A stretch of 64,000 nt of DNA, from NCBI GenBank assembly GCA_020051095.1, contig JAGVJN010000049.1:1-64000 (forward strand), read 5' to 3'. A model generated the notes under the pieces. That model was not told where the DNA came from. It saw nothing but the letters and a program-made list of their open reading frames with translations, and made no database searches. The DNA comes from Pseudomonadota bacterium. Its GTDB lineage: Bacteria > Pseudomonadota > Gammaproteobacteria > Legionellales > Legionellaceae. This document shows positions 52,359 through 64,000 of this stretch, piece after piece. Every line of letters starts with the position of its first letter. Positions within the stretch are counted from its first letter, which is position 1. A program made the position numbers and the translations under genes.

Positions 52359-55292
52359 TTAATTAAACAACAAATCTTCAAGTTCAAACTGATCTAATAT
52401 GCTGGGTGTTAGTGGGTTGATTAAGGAATTACTTGTTAAAATATAGCGACCGGAGTAGCCATTGACATTCAAATCAACCAATAGTTGATGAGGGCGTTCT
52501 GGGTCAGCAGTAATTGATAGGTTGCGTAACATGTGCAATAAAGCCCATGGCCCATGAGCCTCCAGTTCAAACTGCTTCCCTTCGATGGTTTTGATTCGAA
52601 TGGCCGTTTGATTGAATGGCCAGGTAAATTGGCGATCATTGTTTTCACCAGTATCATCGTTTGTGTCTTTGAATTTGCGTTCATCCATGACAATTTCTAA
52701 TCGCTCAATGGTTGGGTCTAAGGCAATTTTTTGAAGTTCAAATTTGACATTAGTCACAGTCTCTTTTTCAAAAAACATCGTGCTTATGATATTTGCTTGG
52801 ATAAACTGTTTAATAACAGTATCTTTAAAGGGCATCCGATATCCATTCACTTCTTTAACTTGCCATTCAGCAGCATCCGTTTGTAGAAATGGTTTGATAT
52901 GATTTTCGGTAAATTGAGCTAAGCGCCCCTGTTTTGCGAAAAATGCATTGAAATCATTAAGATTAATATCAAACTCCCCTTTCTCATCAATCGGAAAGCG
53001 GTGCGCTAATTTTTGTTGGTAATAGAGTGCTATTTCTTGCTGCCACAACTGGTTTAACTTCTCTTGAGAATCTTTCAACATATGGTACCAAGTTTCGTCC
53101 GCATAGAGTTTGGTCCAAGATTTTAAAGGTTCAGGTAATCGTTGGCTGTGCGTATAGACAACGCTTAGTGGATCGACATTGTCTGGTTGCTTAAACCGTG
53201 CTTTGGTTAAGTTAAACACCATGGATTGTCGGTCTTCCAATAAATTGATTTGGTTGGTAAATTGACCTAACTCACCAATACTCTGATCCACTTGGGCCAC
53301 TGCTGATTGGCTAATGAGATTAATATTAGAAAATTCAGAAGGCACATAGCGATTAAAATATTCACCGTATCCACTTGCAACAGGACTTGTTTGTAATTGG
53401 ATGAACTGCATAAATCGTGAAAACGATTGATTTTGGTGAATTTGTTTGGTTATTTGTTCGATGTCTTGAAATGAATTTGGCGTTCGAGGATGGGATTTCT
53501 CAATGAAGTGTTTCCACCAATCTCGGTATGCGTAACAATAGGACTTTTCAATCATACCCGCTAATTCGGGGTTAGGGGTTTTATCTAATACCCAACTATC
53601 TTTGTTAATAGCCTGCGCAATTCCAACCAGTTTAGGTTTTAAACTTTCAAACCCAGCTTTAGAAAAATAGATGGGCAAGTCTGCCGTCGACAGATTAAAG
53701 CCCGGCATTTCGATATGTTGTTTCTGATTGGGGAAAAAATCTTTAGCCAGCATATAGTAGAAGTAGGGTTCGGGTAACGCATTAAGGTAGTTTTGAGTGT
53801 CTTTGACGATTTGCTGGTCTATGGAAATTGGCTGGTAGGGTGGTCGAAGGGCATTTCGCATTAGTGCCATTTGCTTATTTTGTTCAGCAACATCAAGGTG
53901 TTGCCATCGTTGCTTAAACCAATTAATCACTGTTTCTTCATCAAAGTGTTGTTTAGATCCAAGCATCAAATAGACTTTTAGTGCCGTGAATTTGTCGCTA
54001 ACGGGACTTGATGATGATTGCATAACTTGTTTTAACTTGTCTAAAGAGATTGGTAAAAACTGTTGGTGCAAAGCATGGGTCGTCTTTTGCGATAATTGTT
54101 GTTCTAATTTATGCAATGATTTGGGATAGAATAAAGAGTGGGGTAGTTGCTCAATTTCATTGCTCGCTTGGGTTAAATGAAACAACGCAGCATTTAAATC
54201 ATTCGTTTGGCTAAGATAGCTTTCATGGGTAATCAGTAAGTCACTGATATAATCTAATTCACGATTAGCTTTAAACCCTTGCTTGATGCCATATAACGCT
54301 GCTAAGACGAAGAGTATACTTGCAGCGGTCCCAAAAATTTTGATTTGTCTTTGATAGGGAATTTCAGAGCTTAGGCGGTGTCTTTTCAAAATATGAGTCA
54401 GCGTCGCTTGCACAAAATAGGGTTTGTAATTGGTTGCAAGGTTATGATGATCGGGCAAGGCTAGGCTGTATTCCCGTTTTATCCGTTTATTTAGCGGGTC
54501 GAAACTTGCTCCTTGTTGTATGGAGCTGACGAAATATAAACCCACAACGGGTAAGTTTGTTTGCGACATGGCTTTGATACAGTAGGACACGGCGCGATGG
54601 TAAGCACTAAATTGCTGGGGAAACTCACGAATGAGCTGACGTTTAATCGTTGAGCGACTGAAATGGAGTTTGTCGATGACCATGTGCTGAATATGGGCGG
54701 TTAATTGAAATAGCTTTTGCCCAATCTGCTTTTCTGTCTTATCGGGGTGAAAATCGAAAGATAACCCGAAAAGATCGAGGTTATCATTCCCCACCAATGT
54801 TTGGGCAAAAAAATCACAAAATCCGGTGATACCATCTGCATGGGTGATGATAAGGTGGCAGGGGATTGACTTGTTTAAGCTTTGGCTCACCCAGTTTGAC
54901 AGATGAATGTGCGTTTGCAAGCGCTCATTGACTGAAAACCCATCTTCACCGACTAACTCTTGCAGATTGATGCAGATGAGTATGGATTGGATAGGAACAA
55001 GTGTATGACAACGATTGATTAGGTGGATTTGTTTTTGTAGCGGTAAGGTATTATCCATTAACCAAGACTCGCTTAGTAATAAGACTACCTGATTAGCTTG
55101 ATAATAAATTTTAGCCTCTTGACATGAGAATTCGTCATACGATTGAAAATCACTTTGCGACAAAAAGGTATTCTTTCCCTGCCTATCCTTCCCAATTAAC
55201 AAAGCAAAGTGAACTTGTTTATATTGATGATATAGTTGCTTAAATAAGCGTTTTAACGCATTGTGCAGTTGTTTTTGATTAGGATGCATCAT
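52359..55292 (-). CDS. icmF: Dot/Icm stabilising protein IcmF (TssM-like)
   Basis: The ATG at 55292 (first of ATGATG, inside the last codons of icmH) gives 977 residues, close to Legionella IcmF (973). The N-terminus carries a P-loop-like ALLIGKDRQGKNTFLSQ that deviates from GKS/T. A membrane segment lies near residues 325-345 (IFGTAASILFVLAALYGI). The large periplasmic part ends in an IcmF/TssM C-terminal beta domain (FTWPFNQTAIRIKTIEGKQFELEAHGPWALLHML). IcmF with IcmH keeps the core complex stable and helps its polar placement. It is on the opposite strand to the rest of the locus. Confidence 0.94.
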   Translation of the reverse strand: MMHPNQKQLHNALKRLFKQLYHQYKQVHFALLIGKDRQGKNTFLSQSDFQSYDEFSCQEAKIYYQANQVVLLLSESWLMDNTLPLQKQIHLINRCHTLVPIQSILICINLQELVGEDGFSVNERLQTHIHLSNWVSQSLNKSIPCHLIITHADGITGFCDFFAQTLVGNDNLDLFGLSFDFHPDKTEKQIGQKLFQLTAHIQHMVIDKLHFSRSTIKRQLIREFPQQFSAYHRAVSYCIKAMSQTNLPVVGLYFVSSIQQGASFDPLNKRIKREYSLALPDHHNLATNYKPYFVQATLTHILKRHRLSSEIPYQRQIKIFGTAASILFVLAALYGIKQGFKANRELDYISDLLITHESYLSQTNDLNAALFHLTQASNEIEQLPHSLFYPKSLHKLEQQLSQKTTHALHQQFLPISLDKLKQVMQSSSSPVSDKFTALKVYLMLGSKQHFDEETVINWFKQRWQHLDVAEQNKQMALMRNALRPPYQPISIDQQIVKDTQNYLNALPEPYFYYMLAKDFFPNQKQHIEMPGFNLSTADLPIYFSKAGFESLKPKLVGIAQAINKDSWVLDKTPNPELAGMIEKSYCYAYRDWWKHFIEKSHPRTPNSFQDIEQITKQIHQNQSFSRFMQFIQLQTSPVASGYGEYFNRYVPSEFSNINLISQSAVAQVDQSIGELGQFTNQINLLEDRQSMVFNLTKARFKQPDNVDPLSVVYTHSQRLPEPLKSWTKLYADETWYHMLKDSQEKLNQLWQQEIALYYQQKLAHRFPIDEKGEFDINLNDFNAFFAKQGRLAQFTENHIKPFLQTDAAEWQVKEVNGYRMPFKDTVIKQFIQANIISTMFFEKETVTNVKFELQKIALDPTIERLEIVMDERKFKDTNDDTGENNDRQFTWPFNQTAIRIKTIEGKQFELEAHGPWALLHMLRNLSITADPERPHQLLVDLNVNGYSGRYILTSNSLINPLTPSILDQFELEDLLFN

Positions 55293-56085
55293 GGGGCACC
55301 CATTGAGCTTTAACGATAGGACTAAAGGCCAGGTTCTCAACTTTATGGTTTAAATGAGTATGACAAAAATAGAAAGTAGAGGCTAAAACCGCTGCGCTAA
55401 GACCCACAGCAATTGGCAGAGGCCTGTTAGACATCATGGGTTTATCATTTGTTTGGTGAGAATGTTTGCCTAGCGACTTTTGATGGCCTCGGTGTTGCCG
55501 AATCAGCTGGTACAAGGATTCACATAAATTATCGATTTGTTGCCTAGAATCAACCTGATCGTGAAACTTTCCTTCAAAACCGGCTAATAAACAAAAATAA
55601 GCGATTTCAATGATATCCAAATACTGGCTCGGCTGATGTTGAATTTTATCGACAACACGGAAAAACTGGCTACTAGGTGGTTCTTCCCCACGACCAATGG
55701 GACTAAACGCATGGAAGCTGACGGGTTGATGAAAAATACGGTAATAGTTCCTGGCAATGAGCTCATCGATTGTTGCTGTTAAAAGATAATACGCAATCGA
55801 ATGGTTGGCATTTTCTTGGTTTTTTTCTTGGATGCGGCTTTGATATGCTTGAAGTTCATACCTAAAATCTTCCCTTAATTGTGCAATGGGGGGAAGCGTA
55901 TAGCTCAACGCTAATCGATCGAGTAGTGAAAATAGGGGCGAGGCAGCCGCCAATAATGGGTTGCTGGAATAAGGAGCAGTATATAAGCGCGAGCGAAAAT
56001 AGCTTACCGGAATTTGGGTATTTTCGGATGTTTGTTGCGTATTTTGATACGGCTTATTCAGCTTAGTGCTGGGCAAGTGCCCCAT
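55279..56085 (-). CDS. icmH: Dot/Icm stabilising protein IcmH (DotU)
   Basis: 268 residues. The cytosolic N-terminal domain has NPLLAAASPLFSLLDRL, YYLLTATIDELIARNYY and FEGKFHDQ-type CLLAGFEGKFHD, as in DotU/TssL. One membrane segment near the C-terminus (IAVGLSAAVLASTFYFC, ~226-243) anchors it. It overlaps icmF by 14 bases, consistent with coupled production of the IcmH-IcmF pair. The promoter should lie in 56086-56165. Confidence 0.94.
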   Translation of the reverse strand: MGHLPSTKLNKPYQNTQQTSENTQIPVSYFRSRLYTAPYSSNPLLAAASPLFSLLDRLALSYTLPPIAQLREDFRYELQAYQSRIQEKNQENANHSIAYYLLTATIDELIARNYYRIFHQPVSFHAFSPIGRGEEPPSSQFFRVVDKIQHQPSQYLDIIEIAYFCLLAGFEGKFHDQVDSRQQIDNLCESLYQLIRQHRGHQKSLGKHSHQTNDKPMMSNRPLPIAVGLSAAVLASTFYFCHTHLNHKVENLAFSPIVKAQWVPHDAS

Positions 56086-56165
56086 GGCTCGGTTACCTTT
56101 TTTTAACTAATAAATATATTACGTGAACTTACCCTGACTGTCGATAGCTGACAGGGTTCTCCTCT

Positions 56166-56343
56166 CTGTACTGGTTTCACCCACAAAACCAATACGCACC
56201 CGTGAGCATGCCCGTGCCCGTGCCCGGTTTTTAATGGGCAAAGCTCCCCATTTTTCGGTGGGCTGCTTCAAGCTCAAAGTTTATATTTAATTCTCTAAAT
56301 CTGGACAAGGGCACGGGCTCGTATTAGTTCAGTGCTTTTATCC
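56166..56343. mobile_element. Family A element, decayed copy 4
   Basis: The left end, CTCTGTACTGG, resembles the family A terminus, and the right end (GTTCAGTGCTTTTATCC) resembles the inverse of GGACAAAAGC...GAAC. The core matches copy 2 in inverse orientation: GGTGGGCTGCTTCAAG, then CAAAGTTTAT and TAATTCT, flanked by CCCGTGCCCG and GGGCACGGGCTCGTATTAGT. No target duplication is clear. It lies in the 417-bp gap between icmH and fadH; the rest of that gap should hold the two divergent promoters. Confidence 0.7.
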
Positions 56344-56496
56344 TTTATAGATAGTTCTCCTTCAACGGATCAAAATAGGAATTCATCCGGTTTGATAATG
56401 CAAATATAGCGCGGATCACGAAATGCCATTAGCCCCTAGCTTTTTAACCTTGCATGGGTATAATAAAATCAAATAGTGAGTGTTTGATACGATTGA

Positions 56497-59429
<2,933 letters not shown>

Positions 59430-59462
59430 TATACCCATTCATCGAACGCACCGAATCTGACA

Positions 59463-60251
59463 ATGCATTTTAAAATTATTTCAATCCAATCGATTATTCC
59501 TAACCCTAACCAACCTCGAAAACATTTCGACTTAGAGCGTTTACAAGAACTTGCCAACTCCATCGAAAGCCAAGGTCTGATTGAGCCTTTAATAGTCAGA
59601 CCCGAAGCTGAGGATAAGTATGGTCTAGTGGCGGGGGAGCGAAGATGGCGCGCTGCACAAATGGTTGGTTTAACCAATGTGCCTTGTGTCGTTGTTGGTT
59701 ACGATGATCAACAAGCAGCAGCTGTCTCCTTAATTGAAAATATTCAAAGAGCGGACTTAACCCTCATCGAAGAAGCTGAAGGATACCAGCAACTTCAACG
59801 TCAATTTAATTTTCAACAAGAAGATATCGCTAAAATCGTCGGCAAGTCTAGAAGCCACATCACCAATTTGTTGCGCTTGTTGACGCTTGATTCGACCGTC
59901 CAAGCTTGGGTAGCAAGTCAAAAATTGAGCTTTGGTCATGCACGAACCCTGGTTGGGTTGAGTAAAGCAGAGCAACGCCGATTTGGCCTGTTAGCGCAAC
60001 AAAGACATTGGTCTGTCCGACAAATGGAAAGTCAGATAAAAGAACATAAACAGATGGAGCAATCGCCAAATACCCCTGAAGATGCCGATATTAAACGCTT
60101 AGAAGTTCATCTATCGGAGCATTTAGGAACGCCCGTTGTATGTCAACCAAACGATGAGCAAGGTGGCTGGTTAAAAATAAAATACTACGACCATGACACC
60201 TTAGCGGGCATTTTGTCAAAATTGGGTGTTGATACGGAATCTCTTTGTTAA
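59463..60251 (+). CDS. parB: ParB/Spo0J-type DNA-binding protein without adjacent parA
   Basis: 262 residues. The N-terminal ParB domain has IIPNPNQPRKHFD and the CTP-binding motif GERRWRAA (~59-66), followed by SLIENIQRADLTLIEEAEGY. The helix-turn-helix QEDIAKIVGKSRSHITNLLRLL should read parS. A short C-terminal dimerisation part is present. It lacks the usual parA partner upstream; a lipid kinase gene precedes it and a phosphate transport pair follows. It may be the chromosomal ParB relocated, or a second Noc-like ParB. No parS-like site was noticed in the window. Confidence 0.85.
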   Translation: MHFKIISIQSIIPNPNQPRKHFDLERLQELANSIESQGLIEPLIVRPEAEDKYGLVAGERRWRAAQMVGLTNVPCVVVGYDDQQAAAVSLIENIQRADLTLIEEAEGYQQLQRQFNFQQEDIAKIVGKSRSHITNLLRLLTLDSTVQAWVASQKLSFGHARTLVGLSKAEQRRFGLLAQQRHWSVRQMESQIKEHKQMEQSPNTPEDADIKRLEVHLSEHLGTPVVCQPNDEQGGWLKIKYYDHDTLAGILSKLGVDTESLC

Positions 60252-60316
60252 GCACTGGTAATTTGAAAAACTACCCGGTATACTGATGCCAAAATTGGAC
60301 ACTAAGGTAGCTTAGT

Positions 60317-60988
60317 ATGGGCAGCATCTTCAATGTTTTTGGACCTTCCCCAATCAAGCCATTAGAACATCACATGCAACGTGTGCACCAATGCGCTGAG
60401 CAACTCTATCCGTTTTTTGAGGCGGTATTAAGAAAAGATTGGGAAACGGCGGCTAAGATTCAAGAAAAAATTAACCAATTAGAGCAAGAAGCTGATTCCA
60501 TTAAGCGCGATTTACGCCTCCACTTACCAACCGGGTTATTCCTACCAGTGTCTCGAACCGATTTATTAGAACTGCTGACAGCGCAAGACAAGATAGCCAA
60601 CAAAGCCCAGCATATTGCAGGCCTCACGTTGGCTCGTAAAATGGTCATTCCCGAGTCCATTCAAGAAGATTTTATGCCATTTTTAGGGCGCTGTATCGAT
60701 GCATCAAAACAAGCCTGTAAAGCAATAAATGAACTCGATGAGCTTTTAGAAACGGGTTTTCGTGGTCGAGAGGTAACTATCGTTGAAGATATGATTACTG
60801 AGCTACAGCAAATTGAAAAAGAAAGTGATGTCAAACTTGCTTCTATCCGCCATCAGATATTTGAAATGGAAAACTCGCTATCGCCGGTGGATATTATTTT
60901 CTTATATAAAATGTTGGAATGGATTGATGACTTAGCTGACCGCGCACAAACTGTCGGTGGTCGTTTACAAATATTAATTGCCCGGTAA
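60317..60988 (+). CDS. DUF47/PhoU-like Pit accessory protein
   Basis: 223 residues, all-helical. FGPSPIKPLEHHMQRVHQCAEQLYPFFEAV, QEADSIKRDLRLHLPTGLFLPVSRTDLLELLTAQDKIAN and the C-terminal LYKMLEWIDDLADRAQTVGGRLQ mark the DUF47 (TIGR00153) family. Members sit beside pit and adjust phosphate uptake. The pit gene starts seven bases after its stop. Confidence 0.92.
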   Translation: MGSIFNVFGPSPIKPLEHHMQRVHQCAEQLYPFFEAVLRKDWETAAKIQEKINQLEQEADSIKRDLRLHLPTGLFLPVSRTDLLELLTAQDKIANKAQHIAGLTLARKMVIPESIQEDFMPFLGRCIDASKQACKAINELDELLETGFRGREVTIVEDMITELQQIEKESDVKLASIRHQIFEMENSLSPVDIIFLYKMLEWIDDLADRAQTVGGRLQILIAR

Positions 60989-60995
60989 TACGCTG

Positions 60996-62252
60996 ATGGA
61001 AATTTCATTCTTATATTTAGTGGGGGCGGTCGTTCTTTGTTTTCTAATGACATGGGGCGTAGGCGCCAATGACTTGGCCAATGTCATGAGCACCACCATG
61101 GGTTCCAAAGCAATTACCGTGCGAAAAGCAATCATTATTGCAGTTATCTTTGAGTTTCTTGGCGCATTTTTTGGAGGTAGTGGTGTCACCGAAACGATGC
61201 GTGATCGAATTATCAACACTTCTGAACTGGTCGATCAGCCACTTATCTTGATTGAAGGCATGTTAAGTGTCCTTTTAGCCTGTACTGTTTGGATGAACTT
61301 AGCCTCCTTTCTCGGACTTCCTGTTTCAATTACCAATGCCCTTGTTGGCTCTATGGTTGGATTTGGTGCGATAGTATTAGGAACCTCGTCAATTCATTGG
61401 GATCAAGTTGGGCATATTGCCATTGGCTGGGTCACATCGCCTGTGATCGCGGGAGTTGTCGGTTATTTGCTATTTATCACCATTCAGCTAGCCATTTTTG
61501 TTAAATCCGACCCGTTAGCGCGAGCAAAGAAATATTTACCCTATTATTTATTCCTCGTTGGTATCGTTTTATCCTATATTACCGTCTTTAAAGGGCTAGA
61601 CCATTTTGGTATCCATTTATCTATTCGGCAAGATATTGCTGTCACCCTGTTTTCAAGCGTCCTATTAACTTGGGTAGGGATGACGATTGTCCGACGATTA
61701 CCTGAGCCCCAGCACATGAGTCGTCATACGCGCTTTGAGCAAGTTGAAAAGTACTTTGCCGTATTGATGGGATTAACTGCTTGTGCAATGGTATTTGCAC
61801 ATGGTGCTAACGATGTATCTCTAGCAGTTGGTCCGCTGAGTATTGTGTATAGCTTAAGCGTTAACTCCGGCAATTTTGTGGCGGAAAATTACCCTTCATG
61901 GATAACGTTGATAGGCTGTATTGGCGTTATCACCGGTTTTTTAATGTATGGTCGACGAGTCATTGAAACCGTCGGCAGTTCCATCACCGCATTAACACCT
62001 AGCCGTGCATTTGCTGCCACATTGGCCGCTGCAACCACCGTCGTTGTTGCAACGAGTACGGGCATCCCAGTTTCTGCAACACAAACGCTGGTAGGCGCGG
62101 TTTTGGGCGTTGGCTTAGCCAGAGGTATTGGTGCATTAAATCTCATCGTTATCCGCAATATATTCACCTCGTGGGTGTTAACATTACCCGCCGCCTCGAT
62201 ATTATCGATTATTGCCTATAAATTGCTTCATTTTATTTTGACCCATCTTTAA
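60996..62252 (+). CDS. pitA: Inorganic phosphate transporter, PiT family
   Basis: The ATG at 60996 gives 418 residues; an upstream TTG in frame overlaps the previous gene. There are about ten membrane segments and the two inverted PiT signatures: GVGANDLANVMSTTMGSKAIT near residue 20 and FAHGANDVSLAVGPLS near residue 265. The family couples phosphate (as metal phosphate in E. coli) to protons or sodium. It is cotranscribed with the DUF47 gene. Confidence 0.94.
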   Translation: MEISFLYLVGAVVLCFLMTWGVGANDLANVMSTTMGSKAITVRKAIIIAVIFEFLGAFFGGSGVTETMRDRIINTSELVDQPLILIEGMLSVLLACTVWMNLASFLGLPVSITNALVGSMVGFGAIVLGTSSIHWDQVGHIAIGWVTSPVIAGVVGYLLFITIQLAIFVKSDPLARAKKYLPYYLFLVGIVLSYITVFKGLDHFGIHLSIRQDIAVTLFSSVLLTWVGMTIVRRLPEPQHMSRHTRFEQVEKYFAVLMGLTACAMVFAHGANDVSLAVGPLSIVYSLSVNSGNFVAENYPSWITLIGCIGVITGFLMYGRRVIETVGSSITALTPSRAFAATLAAATTVVVATSTGIPVSATQTLVGAVLGVGLARGIGALNLIVIRNIFTSWVLTLPAASILSIIAYKLLHFILTHL

Positions 62253-62265
62253 GTTAGCTTTTAAT

Positions 62266-62288
62266 TAGGGAACGTCCCTAGTACTTTT
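62266..62288 (+). terminator. Candidate terminator of the DUF47-pit unit
   Basis: TAGGGA and TCCCTA pair around a 3-base loop and TTTTT follows after four bases. The stem overlaps the stop codon of the convergent cmoB. The stem is short, so strength is uncertain. Confidence 0.5.
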
Positions 62289-63264
62289 TGGCAATTATGA
62301 TAGCTCGAGTGGGCGCAGGGTAGCCTTCTATGGTTTTATGAGGATTTTCTGGGTCAAGAAAATCGGTGAGGGACTGGTAGGTCATCCATTCCGTTGCGCG
62401 CTGTTCTTCTATGCTGGTTTGCGTGACATCAATGCAATGGACATGGGAAAAGCCGGCTTTTTCTATCCAACTGGTTAATGCATCAACCGAAGGAATAAAC
62501 CACACATTCGGCATGCAAGCATAGCGATCGTTGGGGACCAATACCGTTTGCTTATCGCCGGGGACGATTAAGGTTTCTAGGATCATTTCCCCGTTTGGTT
62601 TTAATAAGTCTCGGATAGTGTAAAGATGATCGATGGGTGATTTACGATGATAGAAGACGCCCATTGAAAACACCGAATCAAAAACAGGCATCGGGTTCGG
62701 TAAATGCTCAATGCCAATCGGTAAAAAATAAACCGGAACTTCCCCGACAAAGTGTTTTATCGCTAAAAATTGATGCCAAAACAGTTGCGAGGGGTCGATA
62801 CCAACGACTAATTGTGCATTTTCACCCAGCATACGCCAGGTGTGATAACCATTGCCACAGCCGATATCTAGGACTGTTTTACCGGATAAATTAAGGTGTG
62901 GTCTAATTCGCTGCCATTTCCAATCGGAACGCCATTCACAGTCTACAGTTAGTCCATGGAGGTGAAAGGGGCCTTTTCGCCAAGGGTGTAGCTGCATTAA
63001 TTGGCTTTTTAATTGTTGCTGCTGTTCTTCACTAAGAGGCGATGATTGACTGACAGAAACGGAATTGGCTAAGTCGATGTTATCTGCGGGCAACCTCGGC
63101 AGTGATTGGATAATATGAAACCACTGATCCATATGACCATGCTGGTATTGGTCAAATCGCTTTTCAAGTCCATCTTGTATAGCAGGATGGTAGTTTGATA
63201 AAGACGAGTCCGCTGTTTTTATAAAAAAATCGGTTAATGCGGGATGTTGGTTGAAACCTAGCAT
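62278..63264 (-). CDS. cmoB: tRNA U34 carboxymethyltransferase CmoB
   Basis: The ATG at 63264 lies four bases after the cmoA stop and gives 328 residues, as in E. coli (323); longer frames overlap cmoA. The Rossmann fold motif VLDIGCGNGYHTWRM lies near residue 127, preceded by KGPFHLHGLTVDCEWRSDWKWQRI and followed by SVFSMGVFYHRKSPIDHL and YACMPNVWFIPS, all CmoB blocks. CmoB transfers the carboxymethyl group of carboxy-SAM to 5-hydroxyuridine at the tRNA wobble position. Confidence 0.95.
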   Translation of the reverse strand: MLGFNQHPALTDFFIKTADSSLSNYHPAIQDGLEKRFDQYQHGHMDQWFHIIQSLPRLPADNIDLANSVSVSQSSPLSEEQQQQLKSQLMQLHPWRKGPFHLHGLTVDCEWRSDWKWQRIRPHLNLSGKTVLDIGCGNGYHTWRMLGENAQLVVGIDPSQLFWHQFLAIKHFVGEVPVYFLPIGIEHLPNPMPVFDSVFSMGVFYHRKSPIDHLYTIRDLLKPNGEMILETLIVPGDKQTVLVPNDRYACMPNVWFIPSVDALTSWIEKAGFSHVHCIDVTQTSIEEQRATEWMTYQSLTDFLDPENPHKTIEGYPAPTRAIIIAKKY

Positions 63265-63268
63265 GACT

Positions 63269-64000
63269 TTATTTGACAGCAATAAATGACGCAAAATTAA
63301 GATTTTGATACCACTGACTAATATGAGCAAAGCCAGCTTGCTGCATTCGATTCACATGGCAGCTCGGTGTGTCAGGAATCATGACATTCTCAAGGGCGGT
63401 GCGCTTTTGACTGATTTCCAGATCACTATAACCATTATTTCGTTTAAATTGATGATGAGCATTAATTAACAAGGCATTGATGTGCTTGTCTTCCAGAGTC
63501 AGTTTTTCTGACATAAACAGCAAACCTCCTGGCTTTAACCCTTGATATATGCGGTTGATTATCGTTTGTCTTTCTTCTGGTTTAATAAATTGCAGGGTAA
63601 AGTTGAGCGTGACAATGGCTGCTTGTTCTATGGTAATATCTTGCAGATCACAACAATGGAATTCAACGGGCGTTATGAAATTAAAGGATAACACATGGTT
63701 TTGACATCGTTGGATCATGGCTGCTGAATTGTCCACAGCAATGATCTTACCGCCTGGGGCATTAATATTTTGGCGCATGGCTAAGGTAGCCGCCCCCAAT
63801 GAACATCCTAAATCATAATAGTTTGAGTTTTCCTGGCAGAACAAGGTTGTGAATAGGCCGAGCTGCTTGAGAATAGTTCGGTATCCAGGAATGGAGCGTT
63901 GGATCATGTCTGAAAAAACGGATGCCACTTTTTCATCAAATGAAAAGTCAGCAATTACCTGTTGAGGTTGGGCGTAAACGGTATCCGCGCTCGATGTTGG
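63269..64000 (-). CDS. cmoA: Carboxy-S-adenosyl-L-methionine synthase CmoA (5' end beyond the window)
   Basis: The frame stays open to the last base of the window (244 codons), and the residues upstream of an internal GTG at 63928 (DTVYAQP ... DFSFDEKVASVFSDMIQRSIPGY) match the CmoA N-terminus. The true start therefore lies only a few codons past 64000. YDLGCSLGAATLAMRQ is the cofactor-binding motif. CmoA makes carboxy-SAM from SAM and prephenate for CmoB. The two genes are adjacent and coupled. Confidence 0.94.
   Translation of the reverse strand, partial: PTSSADTVYAQPQQVIADFSFDEKVASVFSDMIQRSIPGYRTILKQLGLFTTLFCQENSNYYDLGCSLGAATLAMRQNINAPGGKIIAVDNSAAMIQRCQNHVLSFNFITPVEFHCCDLQDITIEQAAIVTLNFTLQFIKPEERQTIINRIYQGLKPGGLLFMSEKLTLEDKHINALLINAHHQFKRNNGYSDLEISQKRTALENVMIPDTPSCHVNRMQQAGFAHISQWYQNLNFASFIAVK

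Noticed and set aside
63269..63928. cmoA starting at the GTG at 63928
   Set aside because: The reading frame continues upstream to the window edge with residues matching the CmoA N-terminus, so the gene is only partly in the window.

Overview
The window looks like chromosome from a gammaproteobacterium of the order Legionellales. The decisive evidence is an almost complete Dot/Icm (type IVB) secretion locus in the order icmT-S-(FIR)-Q-P-O-N-M-L-L-K-E-G-C-D-J-B at 33.4-51.0 kb, followed by icmF and icmH on the opposite strand (52.4-56.1 kb). Base composition is moderately AT-rich. The tandem pair of icmL genes recalls Coxiella-type loci, but icmM and icmN are also present. I cannot name the genus from sequence alone. 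The housekeeping genes are typical gammaproteobacterial ones.

Layout. 0-5.4 kb: two candidate secreted effectors (an OTU-type cysteine protease with a C-terminal membrane hairpin, and a clan CD, caspase-like cysteine peptidase) on either side of the ABC-F factor yheS. 5.4-10.5 kb: queA - shortened tgt-like gene - yajC - secD - secF. 10.4-17.0 kb: ptsN, a SulP transporter, hpf, rpoN, rpmG, rpmB, and an orphan FlhB-like/FliK-like pair. 17.4-20.8 kb: a fused 2-oxoacid dehydrogenase E1 translationally coupled to glutaryl-CoA dehydrogenase. 21.0-30.2 kb: hemH, a cold-shock protein, yqgE-ruvX-pyrB, comM, ubiK, glnB, ygfA, a small acidic protein with pabC, a TVP38 membrane protein and a thioredoxin-like protein. 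30.4-32.6 kb: aas with a damaged acyltransferase motif, bracketed by two miniature elements. 33-56 kb: the Dot/Icm locus, containing an unrelated formyltransferase gene and a small secreted protein. 56.5-64 kb: fadH, a lipid kinase, an orphan parB, a DUF47/Pit phosphate pair, cmoB and the 3' part of cmoA (cut by the window edge).

How it fits together. The Dot/Icm genes supply the coupling complex (IcmO/P/J with chaperones IcmS and IcmQ/FIR), the inner-membrane parts (IcmL, M, G, C, E), the outer core (IcmK, IcmN, IcmE C-terminus), the ATPase IcmB and the stabilising pair IcmF/IcmH. dotA-D and icmV/W/X are not in the window. The two cysteine-protease-like proteins at the left end are plausible substrates of this machine, and the OTU gene has a PmrA-box-like direct repeat upstream.

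Non-coding structure is rich. A miniature inverted-repeat element family with ends CTTTGTACCGGACAA and 9-bp target duplications is seen in three clear copies and one decayed copy. Two further inverted-repeat families surround hemH and precede the E1 gene. Palindromes lie inside the Dot/Icm operon. No tRNA, rRNA, CRISPR array, intact transposase gene or prophage was recognised. All function calls are from reading motifs by eye; no database search was possible.
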